A stretch of DNA of 64,000 nucleotides from Antarcticibacterium sp. 1MA-6-2 (GTDB lineage Bacteria > Bacteroidota > Bacteroidia > Flavobacteriales > Flavobacteriaceae), in NCBI RefSeq assembly GCF_021535135.1, contig NZ_CP091036.1, positions 1,860,001 through 1,924,000 of the forward strand, written 5' to 3'. Below are positions 60,889 to 64,000 of the stretch, in pieces (the stretch's first letter is position 1; every line of letters starts with the position of its first letter). The position numbers and the translations under genes were made by a program. The notes under the pieces are model-generated. The model saw nothing but the letters and a program-made list of their open reading frames with translations, was not told the DNA's origin and did not search any database.

Positions 60889-61896
60889 CTAATCTGAAAA
60901 TAAATAATCTGGATTATACTCTGATCCATTTTTCCAAATCGTATAGATAAGCACTAGTAGTTTTCTTGCCACTGCAGTCACTGCAATCTTTTTTATGGAT
61001 TTCTTCTCTGACAAGCGATTATAGAATATTTTCAGGTTTGGATTATGTTGTAGGGAAGATAATGCGGGCATATAGAGTGCAGATCTTATAAAACTGTTCC
61101 CCTTTTTACTTATGGTCGTCTTTCCAGCGTAAAGACCTGACTGCCGATGCTGTATGTCAAATCCACAATAGCTTACCAATTGTTTGGAATTGCGTACGAG
61201 CGCAAAAGCATTCGTCTCGCCCAAAATACAAGCGATGGTCATGAACCCTACTCCTGGTATGGTCTCCATCTTTCTGATCCGTTCGTCCAGAATGCTATCT
61301 TTTCTAACAACTAGCTTGATCTCAGATTCCACCTGTGAAATCTGCTTTTCCAGTAATTGGATTTGTTGTTTAAGTCTCTTACCAACTGTGGGGGGACATT
61401 TATGAGAATTGTCCTTTGCATGCAGTTGATTTTTGGTCATAGTAAGTTTGGCCTTAAGGCTACGGTAATCCCTTGTTAGGATCTTTAAAGTTCTCATTTG
61501 AAGGGAGGGAATTTCCCAATGATCCAATTTCCTTTCCAAGCCCATCCTGCACAAAAGCTTAGCATCCACACTATCGGTCTTTGTCTTTATGTTATGGCTC
61601 TTGGCAAAGTAGTTTACTTTGTTGGGAAGTACTACCGATAAGTAAAAATCCCTCTCTTGAAGCCAATAAGCCAAATTTTCATAATAGACACCAGTGGCTT
61701 CCATCACAAAAAAAATTTCTGCAGGATCTTTTTTCTTCTTCAACCATTCCAGTAGTTTTTTAAAACCTTTAAGGTCATTTGTAAACTTCTGCACCTTAGA
61801 AAATTGTAATTCACCGAATTCGGAATACAAACCATAGGAGCATTCAAGGGAATCTTTTGATACATCAATTCCCACACAAAATTGTACTGTATTCAT
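60889..61896 (-). CDS. IS110-family transposase, intact
   Basis: 335 residues with all four acidic positions recognisable: Asp in FCVGIDVSKDSLE, Glu in IFFVMEATGVYYEN, DxxDA in KTDSVDAKLLCRM. The Transposase_20 domain (KMETIPGVGFMTIACILGE, QLVSYCGFDIQHRQSGLYAGKTTISKKGN) holds the conserved Ser of the composite active site. This is the only uninterrupted full-length IS110 copy in the window. Structured non-coding sequence lies upstream (61910-62090). Confidence 0.95.
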   Translation of the reverse strand: MNTVQFCVGIDVSKDSLECSYGLYSEFGELQFSKVQKFTNDLKGFKKLLEWLKKKKDPAEIFFVMEATGVYYENLAYWLQERDFYLSVVLPNKVNYFAKSHNIKTKTDSVDAKLLCRMGLERKLDHWEIPSLQMRTLKILTRDYRSLKAKLTMTKNQLHAKDNSHKCPPTVGKRLKQQIQLLEKQISQVESEIKLVVRKDSILDERIRKMETIPGVGFMTIACILGETNAFALVRNSKQLVSYCGFDIQHRQSGLYAGKTTISKKGNSFIRSALYMPALSSLQHNPNLKIFYNRLSEKKSIKKIAVTAVARKLLVLIYTIWKNGSEYNPDYLFSD

Positions 61897-61909
61897 AATA
61901 CTAGGATTT

Positions 61910-62090
61910 AATGAGGCAGGAAGCTTCTTATGATCTATTCTCGTCTTTACGCGGGATGCATAAAAGCTCCCTAAGTACTGCCCAGATTCTGAGAAACGAA
62001 TGGGAACAGGGTATGTGTCTTTTTTACGGTATATCTCACGGACTACCTGGTAACAGCTATATCTCCTATTCCCACTGCCTTTTTCTCCAA
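61910..62090 (-). ncRNA. Candidate bridge RNA region of the intact IS110
   Basis: Upstream of the transposase, GGGAACAGG (62002-62010) faces CCTATTCCC (62065-62073). This gives a 9-bp stem with one non-Watson-Crick pair enclosing 54 nt, about 106 nt from the ATG. The same outer-stem geometry occurs upstream of two other IS110 copies here. Sequence differs, which fits element-specific guides. Not tested by covariation. Confidence 0.3.
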
Positions 62091-62251
62091 AGAAACTAAA
62101 AGAACCTTAATGAATTACAAACGTACGAGGTAACAGTGACGGCCTTTAGATTTGTTGTATAGTTTATTTCTATTGATAGTGATGTTGAAAAGAGGGGGTC
62201 TGGGGGAGACTCATAACTTATTAAATTGTCAATAACTTTAGTCGAAACAAA

Positions 62252-62359
62252 AAAGAACGGGGTGAACTTCGGTGACGGCCAGGCTAATGGCCTATGTAGA
62301 GTATTAGTCCCCGTTCTTTATAATCGGTTGCCAGAACCATATAGGATTTTAGCCCTGGC
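62252..62359 (+). ncRNA. Candidate bridge RNA of the IS110 copy at 62408
   Basis: AAAGAACGGGG (62252-62262) and CCCCGTTCTTT (62309-62319) form a perfect 11-bp stem enclosing 46 nt with an inner hairpin GGCCA/TGGCC (62277-62292). A second stem, GCCAG (62330-62334) with CTGGC (62355-62359), closes a 20-nt loop. The transposase starts 89 nt after the first stem. Two adjacent closed loops fit a target-binding and a donor-binding loop. Confidence 0.45.
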
Positions 62360-62407
62360 TCGTAAAGGTCTTAGTTTAAGCAACCTCTTTAATAACCCAA
62401 AAAATTT

Positions 62408-63396
62408 ATGGAAACAATGGAAGTTATCGGTATTGATGTCAGTAAACTGACATTGGATTGCTGCATCCATAGTTGTGGAATGCAGGAAAAGTTTAAAAAT
62501 GATTTCGAAGGGATTGACCAATTATCCGCATGGTCAATTAAAAATTCGGGACTTGCCAAAGAAAATGTTCTGTTTGTATTCGAACATACTGGACTTTATT
62601 CTTACAGATTGACCAAAAGGTTGAATGAAAAGGGCTATCGTATTCATGTGGCGTCAGGTTTAGAGATCAAACGGTCCATGGGAATCACTAGGGGAAAAGA
62701 TGATAAAGCAGATGCCAAAAGGATAGCATTATACGGTTATAGGAAACGAGAAGAGGTTAAACCTCACCTGGAACCAAAAAAGGCGTTGTCAAAGCTGAAA
62801 AGATTAATGTCCCTTCGTAAAAAGCTAGTAGTTCAGCATGCAAGTTATATAGGAGCTCTTAAAGAGCAGGAGGAAGTCCTCGAAGACGAAGAATTTATCT
62901 TTCAAACGCAGCACGAGATCCTGAAAATACTTGCACAAAAAATTAAAGCCATAGAAAAGGAAATGGACAGAATCATACGAGAAGATGCGGAACTTCAGGA
63001 AATGCAGAAGCTTTTGATAAGTATAAAGGGTATAGGAAAAGTTACCAGCTGTTTTTAATAGTTTACACCATGGGTTTTACTTCTTTCAAAACATGGAGAA
63101 AATTTGCTTCCTATATTGGGATTGCTCCCTTTCCAAATATTTCCGGAACTAGCATCAGGGGAAAGACCAAAATAAGTCGGTTGGCCAACCGGGAAGGCAA
63201 AGCTTTACTGCATCTGTGCGCGGCATCGGCCATACAATGTAACCCGGAGATGAAGGCTTATTACCAAAGAAGATTGGATAAGGGCAAGAACAAAATGAGC
63301 ACTTTGAACATTATAAGAAACAAATTGTTGGCCCGAGCATTCGCTGTAGCTGAGAGAGGAACACCTTACGTAAACACAATGGGATATAAAAGCTGA
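62408..63396 (+). pseudogene. IS110-family transposase, one frameshift
   Basis: About 329 residues once repaired. Asp in EVIGIDVSKLTLDC, Glu in VLFVFEHTGLYSYRL, DxxDA in DDKADAKRIALYG, then the Transposase_20 domain (LISIKGIGKVTSC ... FASYIGIAPFPNISGTSIRGK). The frame ends at TAA 63056-63058 and resumes in another frame. Five T at 63052-63056 should be six, which restores KVTSCFLIVYTMGFTSF. All acidic residues are retained. A structured region that may encode its guide RNA lies directly upstream. Confidence 0.9.
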
Positions 63397-63610
63397 TTAA
63401 GTCAGCAACATAATTATATTATCACAACTGCTAAGTAGAATTAAACAGGCTTTACATAGCGGTACAGGAATTTATTGTCCTCGTTCTACAACTAATTCTT
63501 TCATAATGCATTTTGTGCCGTCGCGTTGAAGGTGGCTTCTCTTCATTATTAAGTGTTCGACTTGCTATACAAGCCATAGATCACACTACCTTTTTTTATA
63601 TAGCGAAAAA

Positions 63611-63682
63611 ACAACATCCATTCTTGCGGGCGGCATAAAGCCGCTTCGCTTTTTATACGCCCTTTGCAAGCCTGGATGTTGT
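63611..63682. repeat. 72-nt inverted-repeat element, attC-like
   Basis: ACAACATCCA (63611-63620) and TGGATGTTGT (63673-63682) are exact reverse complements. Inner arms TTGCGGGCG and CGCCCTTTGCAA pair imperfectly, and GCGGC/GCCGC forms a central hairpin. Size and nested-arm layout resemble integron attC sites. A small gene starts 40 bp to the right. Confidence 0.45.
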
Positions 63683-63720
63683 AAAAATCATTTGCATCAA
63701 AAAAAGGTAATGTGAGGGCT

Positions 63721-64000
63721 CTATGGGAAGTAAGTCGAAAACAAATCAAGATGAAATCAAATCCACTACAAATAATCGCAACGGTACAAAAAAATCAAAA
63801 AAAGGAAAATGCTCAGGATATAATAAGTAAGTCGATTTTTCCTGTGGGACGGGTTAAATAGAGAAAGTTTATTATTAAAAATTTGGTTTAACCATAGGAT
63901 ACTCTACGGGAAGTAAATCTAATAACCGAAAAATGAAATCATACAAATCCACAAAATGGTAGCGGAATTAAAAAATCAAAAAAGGAAAACGCTCAGGATA
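63721..64000 (+). repeat. Tandem imperfect repeat, about 180-bp period, running off the window
   Basis: Two units share CTAYGGGAAGTAARTC..., ...GAAATCA..AATCCAC..., AAAAAATCAAAAAAGGAAAA and GCTCAGGATA. Unit 1 starts near 63721 and unit 2 near 63903; unit 2 reaches the window edge. The array may continue outside. Confidence 0.55.
63723..63830 (+). CDS. Lys-rich 35-residue peptide, unknown
   Basis: ATG at 63723 to TAA at 63828-63830. The product begins MGSKSKTNQDEIKS and ends KKSKKGKCSGYNK. It is strongly basic and Lys/Ser/Asn-rich with one Cys, with no hydrophobic segment. A diverged copy of the same DNA begins about 180 bp downstream and no longer has an intact frame. Coding status is uncertain; it could be a small nucleic-acid-binding peptide or a chance frame in a repeat. 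Confidence 0.3.
   Translation: MGSKSKTNQDEIKSTTNNRNGTKKSKKGKCSGYNK

Noticed and set aside
60699..60950. 83-codon plus-strand frame before the IS110
   Set aside because: Overlaps the 3' end of the intact transposase on the other strand and has no domain features.
63549..63749. 66-codon minus-strand frame at the right end
   Set aside because: It runs across the 72-nt inverted-repeat element and overlaps the small peptide gene; composition suggests a chance frame.
1..64000. CRISPR array, prophage or rRNA operon
   Set aside because: No regularly spaced identical repeats, no phage structural genes and no rRNA-like conserved blocks were seen.

Overview
The window looks like a chromosomal piece of a marine or algae-associated Bacteroidota, most likely Flavobacteriaceae. 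The evidence is two SusC/SusD pairs, a FecR/ECF-sigma cassette, Bacteroidota-type promoters (TAnnTTTG), many lipoprotein glycosidases and low GC. It consists of two adjacent polysaccharide utilization loci (PULs) set between insertion-sequence-rich flanks.

Layout. 1-7.8 kb is a mobile flank: IS110, IS481, IS110 and IS1182 transposases interleaved with small cargo genes (a membrane protein, a HigB/HigA toxin-antitoxin pair, a Cys-rich secreted protein). Two of these cargo genes have integron-cassette-like boundaries. 8.1-33.2 kb is PUL 1, with a GH141-like beta-helix enzyme, a GH29 fucosidase, KDPG aldolase, KDG kinase, SSS symporter, SusD, SusC, a divergent AraC regulator, an IS256 insertion, then SMP-30 lactonase, GH2, SDR dehydrogenase, enolase-superfamily dehydratase, GH2 and an RraA-like protein. 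33.2-36.3 kb is a decayed zone with an IS200/IS605 fragment, an IS3-type relic, the tail of a sulfatase and a small glycosidase relic. 36.3-60.0 kb is PUL 2, with GH89, a sugar isomerase, a PhyH dioxygenase, a phosphodiesterase-like enzyme, a DUF5107/TPR protein, two GH95 enzymes, a DUF6067-like glycosidase, SusD, a SusC with an STN domain, FecR and an ECF sigma factor. 60.9-64 kb is another IS110-rich flank ending in a structured inverted repeat and small repeated peptide genes.

Function. PUL 1 combines outer-membrane uptake and galactosidase/fucosidase-type enzymes with an oxidative sugar pathway: dehydrogenase, lactonase, dehydratase, KDG kinase, KDPG aldolase. This fits galactose-type (DeLey-Doudoroff) or a related aldonate catabolism. 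PUL 2 is under sigma/anti-sigma control and carries alpha-fucosidase/galactosidase-like GH95 enzymes, an alpha-N-acetylglucosaminidase and unusual oxidative accessory enzymes. The shared target is probably a fucose/galactose-containing, possibly sulfated glycan. This is inferred from enzyme families only.

The most striking sequence-level feature is about 25 apparent frameshifts. Ten of them sit at a CTTAG, CTAAG or CTTAAG that becomes CTAG and restores (in one case helps restore) the protein when the extra base is removed. Most of the rest are homopolymer length changes. This points to a DNA-level or sequencing-level process tied to a CTAG-centred motif rather than ordinary gene decay. Frames were repaired by eye, so the affected genes are annotated as single units with the breaks noted.
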